DNA of 62,472 bases, taken from NCBI GenBank assembly GCA_025928545.1, contig JAICJH010000038.1:1-62472 (forward strand). Direction: 5' to 3'. Numbering within the stretch: position 1 is the first letter of the stretch; each line of letters starts with the position of its first letter. Below are positions 17,988 to 27,555 of the stretch, in pieces. The position numbers and the translations under genes were made by a program. The stretch comes from Bryobacteraceae bacterium (GTDB taxonomy: Bacteria; Acidobacteriota; Terriglobia; Bryobacterales; Bryobacteraceae). The notes under the pieces were generated by a model, which searched no databases, was not told the origin of the DNA, and saw only the letters and a list, made by a program, of their open reading frames with translations.

Positions 17988-20384
17988 ATGCTGACCTCGA
18001 AAGAAAAATCCGATACCAGACGTCTCCCGATGATGCCCATTCGGGACGTAGTCATTTTCCCGTTCATGATGACCCCATTCGTGGTGGGCCGTGAATCCAG
18101 TGTCCGTGCGCTCGAAGAAGCCATGGCGGGCGACAAGAAGATCTTCCTTGCCACGCAGCACGATGCTTCTACGGACGAACCGCGTCCGGGCGAGATTTAC
18201 AGCGTGGGCTGCATCGTCAACATCGTTCAGAGCCTGAAGCAGGGCGATGGCAATATCAAAGTGCTCGTGGAAGGCGTCGAACGCGCCCGCGTCGTTTCCG
18301 TTACCGACGATGAAGGGTTCTTCCGTGCCGTAGTCAAGGTTTCGAATTACAAAGTCGAGCCGGGCCAGCAACTGGAAGCCCTGACGAGCCGCGTCACCGG
18401 CCTGTTCGAGCAGTACGTCAAGCTCAGCCAGAACCTGAATTACGAAACCATGGTGGCGGCCATCCGCGTCGACGATCCGGGCAAGCTCGCGGATACGACT
18501 GGCGCCAACCTCCAGCTCACGATTGAGGAAAAGCAGGAACTTCTCGAAATCTTCGACCCGGTTGACCGCTTGACCCGCGTGGCCGAGATGCTCGAGATCG
18601 AGATCGAAAAACTCGGTGTGGACCGCACCATCCAGGGCCGCGTCAAGCGCCAGATGGAAAAGGCGCAGAAAGAATACTACCTCAACGAAAAGATCAAGGC
18701 CATCCAGAAGGAACTCGGCCGGGGCGAGAAGAGCGAGATCGATGAGTTGAAGAAGCGCATCGAAATGGCCGGAATGACGAAGGACGCGCAGGAGAAGGCT
18801 TTCGCCGAACTGAAGCGCCTGGAAAACATGCCGCCGATGTCGGCCGAGTCCACCGTTTCGCGCAACTATCTGGATTGGTTGCTTTCCGTGCCGTGGAAGA
18901 AGAAGTCCAAGGAAATTCGCGAACTGAAAGTGGCCGAAGAAACCCTTGAGGCCGATCACTACGGGCTGGAAAAAATCAAGGAACGCATCCTCGAGTTTCT
19001 TGCAGTCCGCAGACTTGTGAAGACCCCGAGGGCCTCAATCCTGCTGTTCGTCGGACCTCCCGGTGTTGGCAAAACCTCGCTCGGGAAATCGATCGCCAAG
19101 GCGACCGGACGCAAGTTTGTTCGCATGTCGCTCGGCGGCGTTCGCGACGAGGCGGAAATCCGCGGTCATCGCCGCACCTATATCGGCGCACTACCAGGGC
19201 AGATTCTGCAGATGATGAAGAAAGCCGGCACGAAAAATCCGGTGTTCATGCTGGATGAAATAGACAAGATGTCGACCGACTTCCGCGGCGACCCGTCCTC
19301 GGCGCTGCTTGAAGTGCTGGATCCGGAACAGAACTACATGTTCGTCGATCATTATCTCGACGTCGAGTACGATCTTTCTCAGGTCTTCTTCATCGCCACC
19401 GCAAACGTACTGCACACCATTCCGGCGGCCCTCCAGGACCGCATGGAAGTGATCCGGCTCTCGGGCTACACGGAAATCGAAAAGCTGGAAATCGCCAAAA
19501 GATTCCTGGTGCGCAAGCAGATGGAAGCGACGGGTCTGGCGGAAGCTCAGATTCAGTTCACAGATGAGGGTCTTTCGGCCGTGATTCAGGGCTACACGCG
19601 TGAATCCGGAGTCCGTAATCTGGAGCGTGAAGTAGGCAACGTCGCACGCAAGGTTGCGCGTAAGATCGTCTCGAAGGAATCCAAAAGCAAGGTTCTGGTG
19701 AACGCCGAAAAGGTAGTGGAATTACTCGGCCCGGCCAAATTCCGCGATACGACGACGGACCGCCGCAACGAAATCGGCGCTACCACTGGTCTGGCCTGGA
19801 CCGAAGTCGGTGGCCAGATTCTCTCCACCGAGTGCATCCTCATGGAAGGGAAGGGCAAGCTCACAGTAACCGGTAAGTTGGGCGACGTCATGCAGGAATC
19901 GGCGCAGGCCGCTTTCAGCTATGTCCGTTCGCGCGCCCATCAGCTCGGGCTGCCTCGCGATTTCTATCGCAATATCGATGTTCACCTGCATATTCCGGAG
20001 GGCGCAATCCCCAAGGACGGCCCTTCGGCAGGTATCACCATGGCGACCACCATTTGCAGCGCACTCACCAAAATTCCCGTTCGTGGCGACATCGCCATGA
20101 CGGGCGAAATCACGCTGCGTGGCAAGGTGTTGCCGATCGGTGGTCTGAAAGAGAAACTATTGGCGGCTCACCGGCATGGCATCAACGAAGTGATTGTGCC
20201 GAAGGACAACCAGAAGGATCTTCCCGACATCCCCGAGTATCTGCGAAATGTCATGAAGCTGAATTTCGTAGATCATATGGACGAAGTTCTGAAGATTGCC
20301 CTGGAGCGCGAACTGATTGCACTGCCGTTGCCTGGGGCCGGCATTGAAATCGCCGCGCAACCGGAAACCGATCTACCTCATTAA
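17988..20384 (+). CDS. lon: Lon ATP-dependent serine protease (LonA)
   Basis: 798 residues, the normal LonA length. The N-terminal substrate-binding LAN domain begins [21 protein letters not shown] coiled coil follows ([20 protein letters not shown]). The AAA+ module has Walker [10 protein letters not shown] and Walker [11 protein letters not shown], and the C-terminal protease domain has the catalytic Ser in [12 protein letters not shown] and a Lys about 43 residues later. It degrades misfolded and regulatory proteins in the cytosol. The 190-bp gap upstream is A/T-rich near 17927-17985 and likely holds the promoter. No CIRCE element was seen. A strong hairpin follows the stop. Confidence 0.97.
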   Translation: MLTSKEKSDTRRLPMMPIRDVVIFPFMMTPFVVGRESSVRALEEAMAGDKKIFLATQHDASTDEPRPGEIYSVGCIVNIVQSLKQGDGNIKVLVEGVERARVVSVTDDEGFFRAVVKVSNYKVEPGQQLEALTSRVTGLFEQYVKLSQNLNYETMVAAIRVDDPGKLADTTGANLQLTIEEKQELLEIFDPVDRLTRVAEMLEIEIEKLGVDRTIQGRVKRQMEKAQKEYYLNEKIKAIQKELGRGEKSEIDELKKRIEMAGMTKDAQEKAFAELKRLENMPPMSAESTVSRNYLDWLLSVPWKKKSKEIRELKVAEETLEADHYGLEKIKERILEFLAVRRLVKTPRASILLFVGPPGVGKTSLGKSIAKATGRKFVRMSLGGVRDEAEIRGHRRTYIGALPGQILQMMKKAGTKNPVFMLDEIDKMSTDFRGDPSSALLEVLDPEQNYMFVDHYLDVEYDLSQVFFIATANVLHTIPAALQDRMEVIRLSGYTEIEKLEIAKRFLVRKQMEATGLAEAQIQFTDEGLSAVIQGYTRESGVRNLEREVGNVARKVARKIVSKESKSKVLVNAEKVVELLGPAKFRDTTTDRRNEIGATTGLAWTEVGGQILSTECILMEGKGKLTVTGKLGDVMQESAQAAFSYVRSRAHQLGLPRDFYRNIDVHLHIPEGAIPKDGPSAGITMATTICSALTKIPVRGDIAMTGEITLRGKVLPIGGLKEKLLAAHRHGINEVIVPKDNQKDLPDIPEYLRNVMKLNFVDHMDEVLKIALERELIALPLPGAGIEIAAQPETDLPH

Positions 20385-20397
20385 CGGGATTCCCCGG

Positions 20398-20431
20398 CTC
20401 GAAGCCTGTGCCGTCCCGCACAGGCTTTGAG
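20398..20431. terminator. Hairpin between convergent lon and DUF4142 genes
   Basis: AAGCCTGTGC at 20402-20411 pairs perfectly with GCACAGGCTT at 20418-20427 around a six-base loop. Four more pairs including one G-T extend the stem outward to 20398 and 20431. It sits between lon (ending at 20384) and the convergent gene ending at 20447, so it can stop transcription from both sides. There is no long T-run, so it is not a canonical intrinsic terminator. Confidence 0.7.
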
Positions 20432-20446
20432 CTGGTGAAGTCTTTC

Positions 20447-20962
20447 TTACTTCATGGAAGCCGAAACTGCGGTCGCGGCATCCTTTGCCATTTGAAGGTG
20501 GTCTTTTAAGGTTGGCAGCGTTTTGGATGCGAACGCTTTAACGTCCGGGTCGCTGCCGCTGTTGGCTTCCTTCTCAAACTCCGCGATGTCCTGCTCGTGA
20601 TCCTTTACCATCGCCGACATGTAGGCTTTATCGAACGCCTCTCCGGAAAGGCCATTGAGCCGATTCAGCAGCGCGTTGTCTTTTGAGGTCAGCTCAGACG
20701 ATGTCTGCAGGCTCTTCTTCTGAGCGATCGAAGAGAGTTCGTTCCCGGCTTTGGAGTGATCCTCCTCCATTTTTTTCCCGAAATCCTTTACCTTCTGGTT
20801 GCTGCCTTTTTCGGCGGCAAGATGGCCCAGCTTCACCTCGGCTGCGCCGCCCTGGCTTGCTTTGGTCACAAAACTTTGGTCTTTGCCTGCCATTGCGTCG
20901 GCGGCAAAAAGCGCGATCCCGCCGCACAGAACGGTAATCGCCAGTTCGCTGAATTTGTTCAT
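20447..20962 (-). CDS. DUF4142 family exported protein
   Basis: 171 residues from ATG 20962. The open frame extends much further upstream, but that part is antisense to the next genes. MNKFSELAITVLCGGIALFAADAMAG carries a signal peptide. The body shows the DUF4142 pattern: SFVTKASQGGAAEVKLGHLAAEK, then FGKKMEEDHSKAGNEL, and MVKDHEQDIAEFEKEA, ending with LPTLKDHLQMAKD. This family forms a ferritin-like four-helix bundle in the periplasm or envelope. Its role is not established, and links to stress have been proposed. It is convergent with lon and divergent from the small lysine-rich gene. Confidence 0.85.
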   Translation of the reverse strand: MNKFSELAITVLCGGIALFAADAMAGKDQSFVTKASQGGAAEVKLGHLAAEKGSNQKVKDFGKKMEEDHSKAGNELSSIAQKKSLQTSSELTSKDNALLNRLNGLSGEAFDKAYMSAMVKDHEQDIAEFEKEANSGSDPDVKAFASKTLPTLKDHLQMAKDAATAVSASMK

Positions 20963-21071
20963 AATATGAGTACCTGCGGGGAAAAGTCCCTGATGCTGAC
21001 CTGCACGAAAACCGCCATTGCAAATTTGGATACACAATTGCTGCCGGTCTTCGTATCGAAAGGGAGAGCCA

Positions 21072-21293
21072 ATGGCTACAAAAAAATCATCCAAAGGCAA
21101 GACGAAGATCCATAAGGTGATGAAGGAACACAAAGAGGGCACGCTGAAATCCGGCAGCGGCAGGAAAGTGTCCAGCCGTAAACAGGCCGTGGCGATTGCC
21201 CTGAGCGAAGCGCGGAAATCCGGAGCGAAAATCCCGAAGAAGAAAGCTGCCGGCAGGAAAACTTCCGCAAAGAAGGCAAAAAAGAAAAGCTGA
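21072..21293 (+). CDS. Small lysine-rich DUF6496-type protein
   Basis: 73 residues from ATG 21072, preceded by GGGAGAG. The in-frame start at 21018 lacks such a site. The N-terminal half (HKVMKEHKEGTLKSGSG, SSRKQAVAIALSEARKSG) matches the short DUF6496-type motif; the tail is an almost pure Lys/Ala/Arg segment like a histone H1 tail. A DNA-binding or nucleoid-associated role is plausible from composition only. It lies between the DUF4142 gene and the DedA-rhodanese gene, starting 39 bp before the latter. Confidence 0.75.
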   Translation: MATKKSSKGKTKIHKVMKEHKEGTLKSGSGRKVSSRKQAVAIALSEARKSGAKIPKKKAAGRKTSAKKAKKKS

Positions 21294-21332
21294 GCCGCCC
21301 CACCGCGCTCAGCGGTGTTGTAACGTGGGCAG

Positions 21333-22289
21333 ATGGAATTCCTGGCCAACGCTGTGGCGCAGCACGGGTATTCCATCCTGTTCACAATCGTTCTTCTGGA
21401 AGCCATCGGGATTCCGGTTCCCGCAGCGCTCGGTTTGCTGATTGCCGGCGGCGCTGCGGCCCGCGGTACGCTGCAGCCGGGCGTCTGCTTCGGCCTCGCT
21501 CTCACCGCCATGCTCCTCGGCGACACGCTGATGTATTTGCTCGGCAAATATACGGGATGGTGGCTGTTGGGTTTACTGTGCCGAATCTCTCTGAATCCCG
21601 AGGCCTGCATCCTCCAGTCGGCCGATAAATTCTATAAAAAGGGACGGACACTCCTCGTGGTTGCCAAGTTCCTTCCTGGCATCAACACGATGGCGCCTCC
21701 GCTCTCGGGCAGCATGAGCATGCCGATGCTGCAATTCCTGGGGCTGGATCTGATGGCGGCCTTGCTCTACACGAGCGTGTGGTTTGGCACCGGCTTTCTG
21801 TTCAGCGGCTTTCTCGCCTCCATCACGCGCGGCTATTCGGCATTCGGCGATGTGGTGAGTTGGGTGATTGGGGCGGCGGTGATTCTCTGGCTTGCGAATC
21901 GAATACGCCTCTGGCTCGGGTCGCGGAAAGACCGCCCTGTGCGAATGATGAAAGCCTCGGAGCTGGCTGCTGCGGACAACAGCGTGATGGTTCTCGATGT
22001 CCGAAGCCACGGCTATTACGAAAAAGACACGAAGCGGATCCACGGCTCGGCGCGGCTGGAACCGAATGCGCTGAGCGAGCAGGCCGCCGCGCTGCCGAAG
22101 GACAAGGAAATCGTTCTGTACTGTACCTGCATCCGCGAGGCGACCAGCGCAAAAGTAGCGCGCGCTCTGGAGGATCAGGGTCTGAAAGTGTCCGTTCTGG
22201 AAGGCGGTTTCCGGGCCTGGAAAAAAGCCGGCCTGCCCCTCGAAGCTGTGCCTGACGATGAGGTTGTGCCGCTGCCGAAATTTGTGTGA
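21333..22289 (+). CDS. DedA-type membrane protein fused to a rhodanese domain
   Basis: 318 residues. Residues 1 to about 200 form a DedA/SNARE-associated (VTT) domain with five or so membrane helices: EAIGIPVPAALGLLIAGG, GDTLMYLLGKYTGWW, FLPGINTMAPPLSGSMSM. Residues about 207-300 form a rhodanese domain (VMVLDVRSHGYYEKD, then YCTCIREATSAKVARAL with the active-site Cys, then VLEGGFRAWKKAGLP). DedA proteins are implicated in polyprenyl-phosphate and phospholipid transbilayer recycling; rhodaneses handle sulfane sulfur. The fusion occurs in other bacteria, but its joint role is unknown. It converges with the methyltransferase gene, five bases apart. Confidence 0.88.
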   Translation: MEFLANAVAQHGYSILFTIVLLEAIGIPVPAALGLLIAGGAAARGTLQPGVCFGLALTAMLLGDTLMYLLGKYTGWWLLGLLCRISLNPEACILQSADKFYKKGRTLLVVAKFLPGINTMAPPLSGSMSMPMLQFLGLDLMAALLYTSVWFGTGFLFSGFLASITRGYSAFGDVVSWVIGAAVILWLANRIRLWLGSRKDRPVRMMKASELAAADNSVMVLDVRSHGYYEKDTKRIHGSARLEPNALSEQAAALPKDKEIVLYCTCIREATSAKVARALEDQGLKVSVLEGGFRAWKKAGLPLEAVPDDEVVPLPKFV

Positions 22290-22294
22290 CTCGG

Positions 22295-23155
22295 TTAATT
22301 CGATTGCCGGGCCGCCGGGCTGAGTCCCGATGCGGTGCGCTCAGCTACGTAGAACAGCCACGGGTTTTCGCTGTCGCACTGGTCGTCGGCGAGCGCGCTT
22401 CCCGACCGTCCATATACTTCGATCAATTTCATGCCCGCCTTCTCCAGCTGCGAACTCATCACCGGACGCGTGACGTAGTAGTGCAGGCAGGCGAAAAAGT
22501 GTCCCGTGTCATTGATGAGCGCGTACTCGGGGTTTCGGGTGCGCAGCGGGCCAACCCGGCGATGGTTCCGTGCTCCCAGTAAATACTGGATTGCACTGGA
22601 GCCAAGCCTGACCGGATTGAGACTCCATGTCATTCGCGGTCCTTCAAACGCAGACAGGTAATGAAGGTTGTGGGCCGACAAACCCAGAATTCCACCGGGC
22701 CGCAGGACACGGCTGGCTTCATTCAGCGCCCTCATCCGATCCTCATGCGAAAGAGCGTCGATGACATTCGCGGTTGCCAGAACGAAATCGAAGGATGCAT
22801 CTTCGAACATCCGAAGATCCCTGAAATCGGCTTCCCGCACGCTGATCTGCGGCAGCGTCTTTCGGACGTGCTTCACCATCACAGGCGAGTAATCGATTGC
22901 TTCATAGCGTCTCGCGCGCGGCGCAAGATAACGGGCTGTGCGTCCGGCCCCCACGCCAATATCCAGGATGTCGCGGCCCTCGGGAGGGAACCTGGCGAAG
23001 CATGCGCTCTCCACCGGCAGCAGTGCCTTCGAAAGGTAATAAAGAAACACACTGCGCGAATAATAAACCGCGCGATTGACTTCATCCTGTCGCCGCGATA
23101 CGGAGCCGATCTGAGAATTCGATTTGTGCGCATTTGCCGAAGCTGTCGTGCTCAT
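22295..23155 (-). CDS. Class I SAM-dependent methyltransferase ending the amino-acid/carrier-protein operon
   Basis: 286 residues, ATG preceded by AAGGAGA. The Rossmann methyltransferase motifs are ILDIGVGAGRTARYL (motif I), YEAIDYSPVMVKHV, FDFVLATANVIDAL and VLRPGGILGLSAHN. The N terminus has a helical cap with YYSRSVFLYYLSKALLPVE. The gene lies 15 bp behind the two-domain hydrolase and is the last member of the seven-gene run from the carrier protein. It could methylate the product of that pathway (N-, O- or carboxyl-methylation), but the substrate cannot be read from the sequence. Confidence 0.88.
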   Translation of the reverse strand: MSTTASANAHKSNSQIGSVSRRQDEVNRAVYYSRSVFLYYLSKALLPVESACFARFPPEGRDILDIGVGAGRTARYLAPRARRYEAIDYSPVMVKHVRKTLPQISVREADFRDLRMFEDASFDFVLATANVIDALSHEDRMRALNEASRVLRPGGILGLSAHNLHYLSAFEGPRMTWSLNPVRLGSSAIQYLLGARNHRRVGPLRTRNPEYALINDTGHFFACLHYYVTRPVMSSQLEKAGMKLIEVYGRSGSALADDQCDSENPWLFYVAERTASGLSPAARQSN

Positions 23156-23170
23156 GTGGTCTCCTTCCGT

Positions 23171-24967
23171 TCACGCACGCAGGGTCTGTGTGGATAGCCC
23201 GTCGTCGGGCTGTTGGGCTTTCCTGGCAAGGGACGCTGGCCGGACGATCCGTTCCAGTTCGCCGTCAATGAGCTCGTGGACGAGCTTCTGCGCCCACAAA
23301 GGCCGCAGCGTATGACCGGCATTCGGCACCCGGATACATCGCACGTAACGATTCTTGTCCGACGGAAGTTGCCCTTCTGCTTCCAGTTCAGCCAGCAATG
23401 GCTCGCCTTCGCGGAAAATCAGAGTGACGCGCTTTCGGGCCTGTTCAAGGGCCAGCCACGCCCGCTCGACGCTGGCAAACCCCAATTCCAGGAACCCGCC
23501 GCCTTCTTCGCGCGTGCGCCCAAGAACCTCGGCCACTCTTCGGAACGCGCCATGTACGTCACCTTTACGGAAGCCGGTGAAGACCAGTCTCGACCAATTT
23601 GCCCAACCCGAAAAACCGGTCGCGAGCGGCCGCAAGATTCGGCGCCGGTCGGCCCCGGGATCCCAACTCAGTAAGCTCGGGTTTACCAGAATGGCGGCGC
23701 TGACGGAGGGGTTTTTTGCCGCCGCATGAAAGGCCCAGCACGCGCCTGAGCAAAGCCCAACCGCAATGAAGCGCTTGACTCCCATGCGCCGCCGCAGCGA
23801 ATGAATAGCGATATCGATCTGATCCACCAGATGATTGCGGTACAGGCCGGGAACGTCGACGCATTGCTCTCCATCGCTTTCGCCGATTCCCTCAACGTCG
23901 ATGCGAAGGGACGTAATACCGTGCGCGGCCCAGCGCCTCGCCGATTCCACCCACATCCTGTTGGGACCTGTATGTCGCACTCCTCCGGGATTGAGATAGA
24001 GAATGCAGACGTCGGTTCGCGCCGGCCCTGACGCTGGTTCGGAAAGAATTCCAAACATTTCGCCGGCGGCGATTTCCACGGGATATACAGATTCACGCGA
24101 ATCCTGCCATAGCCGCGCCGCCACCGGGGCCGAACCGGTCGCAGCACGATACACATCTTTCTCCGCCCGATCCGTAAGTCCGCTGATGAGTCGCTCCGCA
24201 ATCAGCGTACTGGTCTGTTCGGGAAATACCGCGCCTTGCGGGGACCCGGTCATCGCGGCGTAACCGTGGCCGATCATAGCCTCCACCGAAGATCCGGAGG
24301 CCTGCAATGCTTCGATGATGTTGGCATCGTGCGGCAATTCGTCACGCGAAAGCAGCAGGATACGGCGGCATCCGGAAGGCGGTAAGGCCGAGACTTCAAT
24401 CTGTTCCAGGGCCTGCTGGGTTTCCGGGGAAAGGAGAAAGCCGCTGGCTTCCAGACCAGGAAGGGGTTGCGGCGGCGCGTCTTCCTCCGCCAGATGTTCC
24501 CAGCGTTCGATGTTGGCGGTAGCCCGCAGTTCGCGAATCAGCGCGCGGCCTTTGGCTGGCAACCCCCAGAGCACCAGATGTTTCAGGTTTGCCCCACGTC
24601 CCTGAGCAATAAGAGCGAGCAGCGCGCCCATGTGGATCCCGACGGCAGCGACTTCCTCCACACCGGCCGTATGTCGTAATTCCTCGGCTGCGTCCGCGAC
24701 CGATTGAATCCACGCGTCGAACAGGCCGGGATCGCATGCGCCGCCCGAACTGTCGCCCGTGCCGGGCAGATCGTAACGCAGCGTCGGAAGCCCCATTGCG
24801 GCAAACTTTTTTGCCATGAAGCGCAAAGGCCGGTAGCAGCAAACATCTTCCCATCCGAACGGCGGAACAATCACGACGCCTAATGAACCGCGCGCCTGCC
24901 TGGGCGCATCGAAATGCCCGAGTAGCGAGTGGTTGCCGGAGTGAAACCAGAGATGCGTCCCGCTCAT
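23171..24967 (-). CDS. Tandem two-domain alpha/beta hydrolase
   Basis: 598 residues from ATG 24967, which overlaps the stop of the GH2 gene as ATGA. Two alpha/beta hydrolase folds are joined. Domain 1 (about 1-270) has LPTLRYDLPGTGDSSG and the elbow GIHMGA, where the nucleophile position is His112, not Ser. Domain 2 (about 300-590) has SLRIDVEGIGESDGE, the elbow GLCSGAC with a Cys nucleophile, and a late GHTLRP with the expected His. The pattern resembles the exosortase-A-associated hydrolase 1 and 2 families fused in one chain, but no exosortase is in the window. Domain 1 is probably non-catalytic, domain 2 perhaps an acyltransferase or thioesterase-like enzyme. Confidence 0.8.
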   Translation of the reverse strand: MSGTHLWFHSGNHSLLGHFDAPRQARGSLGVVIVPPFGWEDVCCYRPLRFMAKKFAAMGLPTLRYDLPGTGDSSGGACDPGLFDAWIQSVADAAEELRHTAGVEEVAAVGIHMGALLALIAQGRGANLKHLVLWGLPAKGRALIRELRATANIERWEHLAEEDAPPQPLPGLEASGFLLSPETQQALEQIEVSALPPSGCRRILLLSRDELPHDANIIEALQASGSSVEAMIGHGYAAMTGSPQGAVFPEQTSTLIAERLISGLTDRAEKDVYRAATGSAPVAARLWQDSRESVYPVEIAAGEMFGILSEPASGPARTDVCILYLNPGGVRHTGPNRMWVESARRWAAHGITSLRIDVEGIGESDGEQCVDVPGLYRNHLVDQIDIAIHSLRRRMGVKRFIAVGLCSGACWAFHAAAKNPSVSAAILVNPSLLSWDPGADRRRILRPLATGFSGWANWSRLVFTGFRKGDVHGAFRRVAEVLGRTREEGGGFLELGFASVERAWLALEQARKRVTLIFREGEPLLAELEAEGQLPSDKNRYVRCIRVPNAGHTLRPLWAQKLVHELIDGELERIVRPASLARKAQQPDDGLSTQTLRA

Positions 24968-27555
24968 GCGCCCCCCCTCACGGGAATTGGCACTCGCCCT
25001 TCCGCATTCACTGCGGTCAGATACAGGGTTGACGGCGGCAGCCCTGAAGTAGTCGGAGTCACGATAACCTTCCGGCACGTGCCCGGCTCAATACCGAAAT
25101 AAGCATCGTCGGCGAATGTATTGGCGGCAGATACGCGCACACCATTGGCGAAGCGGAGGCAGCCCAGCAATACTTCGATTGAGCCGTCTTCCAGTTGCGT
25201 TGCCTGAGCGGAAATACCGAGCTCTGAGATCGGAACCCGCCCGGAGCAGCGCCCGGCAGGAAAGCGAAAGGCTTGCGCGATCGGGATGTCGCCCTTCTGC
25301 CGGTGAAGGCTGACGCAGATCAGGTCGTGGCGCGGCGGCCCGAATCCGTAAGCACAGGATGCATCGACAAAACGACCCAGCATCTGCTCCAGCCCGAACG
25401 TGGCGGAGCCGTGCGGTTCGATGATCAGCTCCGTCTCCGCTTCCTCTGTCTTTTGTCCGCCATGCAGATACATGGCGACACGCAGAGTGGCGTTCATGGT
25501 TTCCGCGCCGTCATTCGCCACGTGGATATCGATGCCGTTCAATCCCTCGTCCGTAGTCCACACGGTGCAGGGAGCGAGCGCGCGCTTCAGAAACCACCAT
25601 GCGGCTTTCGGGTTGTCGCCGGAATCCACGATTCCCCACCCGGCGCCCAATTCCAGATCTGCGCAGAATAAGAGACTTCCGCCACCGCATGAGGAATCGC
25701 GGCGACGCCATTCGCCGAATACCTCAGCCATCGCTTCGCCGGAGACCATTCGTGAAAGTTCAAGATATCTGGCGGCATCGCCGCGGCGCAGTGCCGCCGG
25801 GTCCACCTGATAAAGAAGTTTCAGATAGTGATCCCGAACATCTTCGAAATCCCAGCTCGCGCCTGCATCCCGCGGGATGGCCCTCTTCCATTCGGGATGT
25901 ACAAGGGAAAGTCCGCCGGCGGAACGCATAGCAATCCGGTCGATCGTTTCGGGTTCGGGAATGTTCGAAAACGCCAGGCATTCGGAGGCGAACAAGACCT
26001 CAGCTCTCCTGGCATCTTCGAAAGGCCGCAAGTATGCGCCGACGCCAAAATAATTGGAGACGCCGTGGCGGGTGCGGAACGGAAGGTCGCCGCCGCTGGG
26101 TGCGGAGGGGATGTACGGTAATCCCGGGGCGCACCGTTTCGCTATGCAGGGAAGCTCTTCGGCAAAGAAAGCCCCGCGGCCCAGAGCGGCATCCATGCCG
26201 AGCATGCCCACTTGTTGTTCGATCTCCGAATTCCCGCAGATCATGGCGGAACTGGGATGTTTGGCCAGCCGCGATAACTCGGCTTCCGCTTCAGCCTGCA
26301 CAATTGTCAGGAACGCCGGGTCCGCAAACGGATAGTCCATATTGGCGAACATCATGTCCTGCCAGATGAACAGGCCGAGTTCGTCGCACAGGCGGTGGAA
26401 GGTGTCGCTTTCGTAAGCGGTCGTTCCGGCGAGTCTGATCAGATTGAATCCTGCGTCTCGCATGAGGCCAAGCCGCTGCCGCAACACATCTTCACCTGAG
26501 GTCCATGCGATAACGTCGGGCGGCGTCCACACAACACCGCGGCAGAATACATGTACGCCGTTGATGGAGAATCCGGCCTTGCCCGTCTTCTTTGAAGGCG
26601 CTGCGTCAAATTCCAGTGAACGGAAGCCCACCGGAACATCGTCGAACTCAACGTTGGAACCGTCCGCGAGCTCTATTACGAACTGCGCGGGATAGAGAGA
26701 CGATTCCCCGTGAGTATGCGGCCACCACAGCCGGACATCGGGAATCCTCAAGACCACTCGACCGGTGAATTGGCCTTGTTCCGCGCGGTCCCACTGGATC
26801 GGCGCGCGATGCTCGCCGGATCGCAGCCAGCCGGCGGCCGGATTTATATTCGGACGGAGCATCCGAATCCGGAGTTCCGCACGTACGACTCCCGTGGTTC
26901 CTTCGATACTCACCTGTCGCGACAGATTTTCCACGACCACGTGCTGTCGACGCACCAGTGTCACCGGGCGCCAGGGACCCACGCACGGCGGTTCCGGCGC
27001 GAAGCCGGGCGCTCTGCCCAGCAGCGTCGTGCGGAACCAGCGCAATTGTTGTTCGCTGACGACGCGGGTGCGCCAGCGTGTCCGCGGAAGTTGAGTGCGG
27101 AGCGGTCGCATGGCTGTCGTCAGCGCGCGGCAAACAATCAGCAACTCGTTCCGATGCCGGACAAGCGACGAAACGTCCACCCGATGCTGCGTGAACATCG
27201 ACGAGCTTTTCAGAATCGGTTCCCCGTTAAACCAGACTTCACTGAGGGTGGCGATTCCTCCAATTTCAAGCGCAACCTCTTCGTCCGGCCGCGCGGGGTT
27301 GCTGTCGAACAAGCATCGAAACCAAAACTCTTCGGCATCGGGATTCATGCCGGCTCCCGGTTGCCAGGCACCGTGTTGACGAAGCACGGAAGCTGCGGTT
27401 CCAGGCATCTGGGCGGGCATGAACTTCAGGTCGTGCAGCGTCTCGGGAGTCCGGGCGTCACTGGCTCGCGCCATCTCCCAATTCACGGTCAGAGGACTCC
27501 GTGACACCGCGTCAAGCTTCGCCAGGGCGCAATCCTTCTGGCAGGAAGCAGTCAT
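24964..27555 (-). CDS. Glycoside hydrolase family 2 protein (beta-mannosidase/exo-glucosaminidase-like)
   Basis: 863 residues without an obvious signal peptide. A jelly-roll domain (EEFWFRCLFDS, GIATLSEVWFNGEPILKSSSMF) is followed by Ig-like domains (VPVGFRSLEF) and a TIM barrel (INGVHVFCRGVVWTPPD, AGFNLIRLAGTTAYESD, LGLFIWQDMMFANMDYP). The predicted acid/base Glu lies in CGNSEIEQ near residue 444 and the nucleophile Glu in LFASECLAF at 525. The architecture fits GH2, closer to beta-mannosidase types than to LacZ. Both flanks overlap neighbours by ATGA, so it is made together with the amino-acid ligase and hydrolase. An intracellular GH2 in such an operon suggests a glycosylated intermediate. 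Confidence 0.85.
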   Translation of the reverse strand: MTASCQKDCALAKLDAVSRSPLTVNWEMARASDARTPETLHDLKFMPAQMPGTAASVLRQHGAWQPGAGMNPDAEEFWFRCLFDSNPARPDEEVALEIGGIATLSEVWFNGEPILKSSSMFTQHRVDVSSLVRHRNELLIVCRALTTAMRPLRTQLPRTRWRTRVVSEQQLRWFRTTLLGRAPGFAPEPPCVGPWRPVTLVRRQHVVVENLSRQVSIEGTTGVVRAELRIRMLRPNINPAAGWLRSGEHRAPIQWDRAEQGQFTGRVVLRIPDVRLWWPHTHGESSLYPAQFVIELADGSNVEFDDVPVGFRSLEFDAAPSKKTGKAGFSINGVHVFCRGVVWTPPDVIAWTSGEDVLRQRLGLMRDAGFNLIRLAGTTAYESDTFHRLCDELGLFIWQDMMFANMDYPFADPAFLTIVQAEAEAELSRLAKHPSSAMICGNSEIEQQVGMLGMDAALGRGAFFAEELPCIAKRCAPGLPYIPSAPSGGDLPFRTRHGVSNYFGVGAYLRPFEDARRAEVLFASECLAFSNIPEPETIDRIAMRSAGGLSLVHPEWKRAIPRDAGASWDFEDVRDHYLKLLYQVDPAALRRGDAARYLELSRMVSGEAMAEVFGEWRRRDSSCGGGSLLFCADLELGAGWGIVDSGDNPKAAWWFLKRALAPCTVWTTDEGLNGIDIHVANDGAETMNATLRVAMYLHGGQKTEEAETELIIEPHGSATFGLEQMLGRFVDASCAYGFGPPRHDLICVSLHRQKGDIPIAQAFRFPAGRCSGRVPISELGISAQATQLEDGSIEVLLGCLRFANGVRVSAANTFADDAYFGIEPGTCRKVIVTPTTSGLPPSTLYLTAVNAEGRVPIPVRGGA

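Noticed and set aside
22295..25078. Exosortase/PEP-CTERM system
   Set aside because: Only the hydrolase resembles an exosortase-associated protein. No exosortase, EpsI or PEP-CTERM tail was found in the window.
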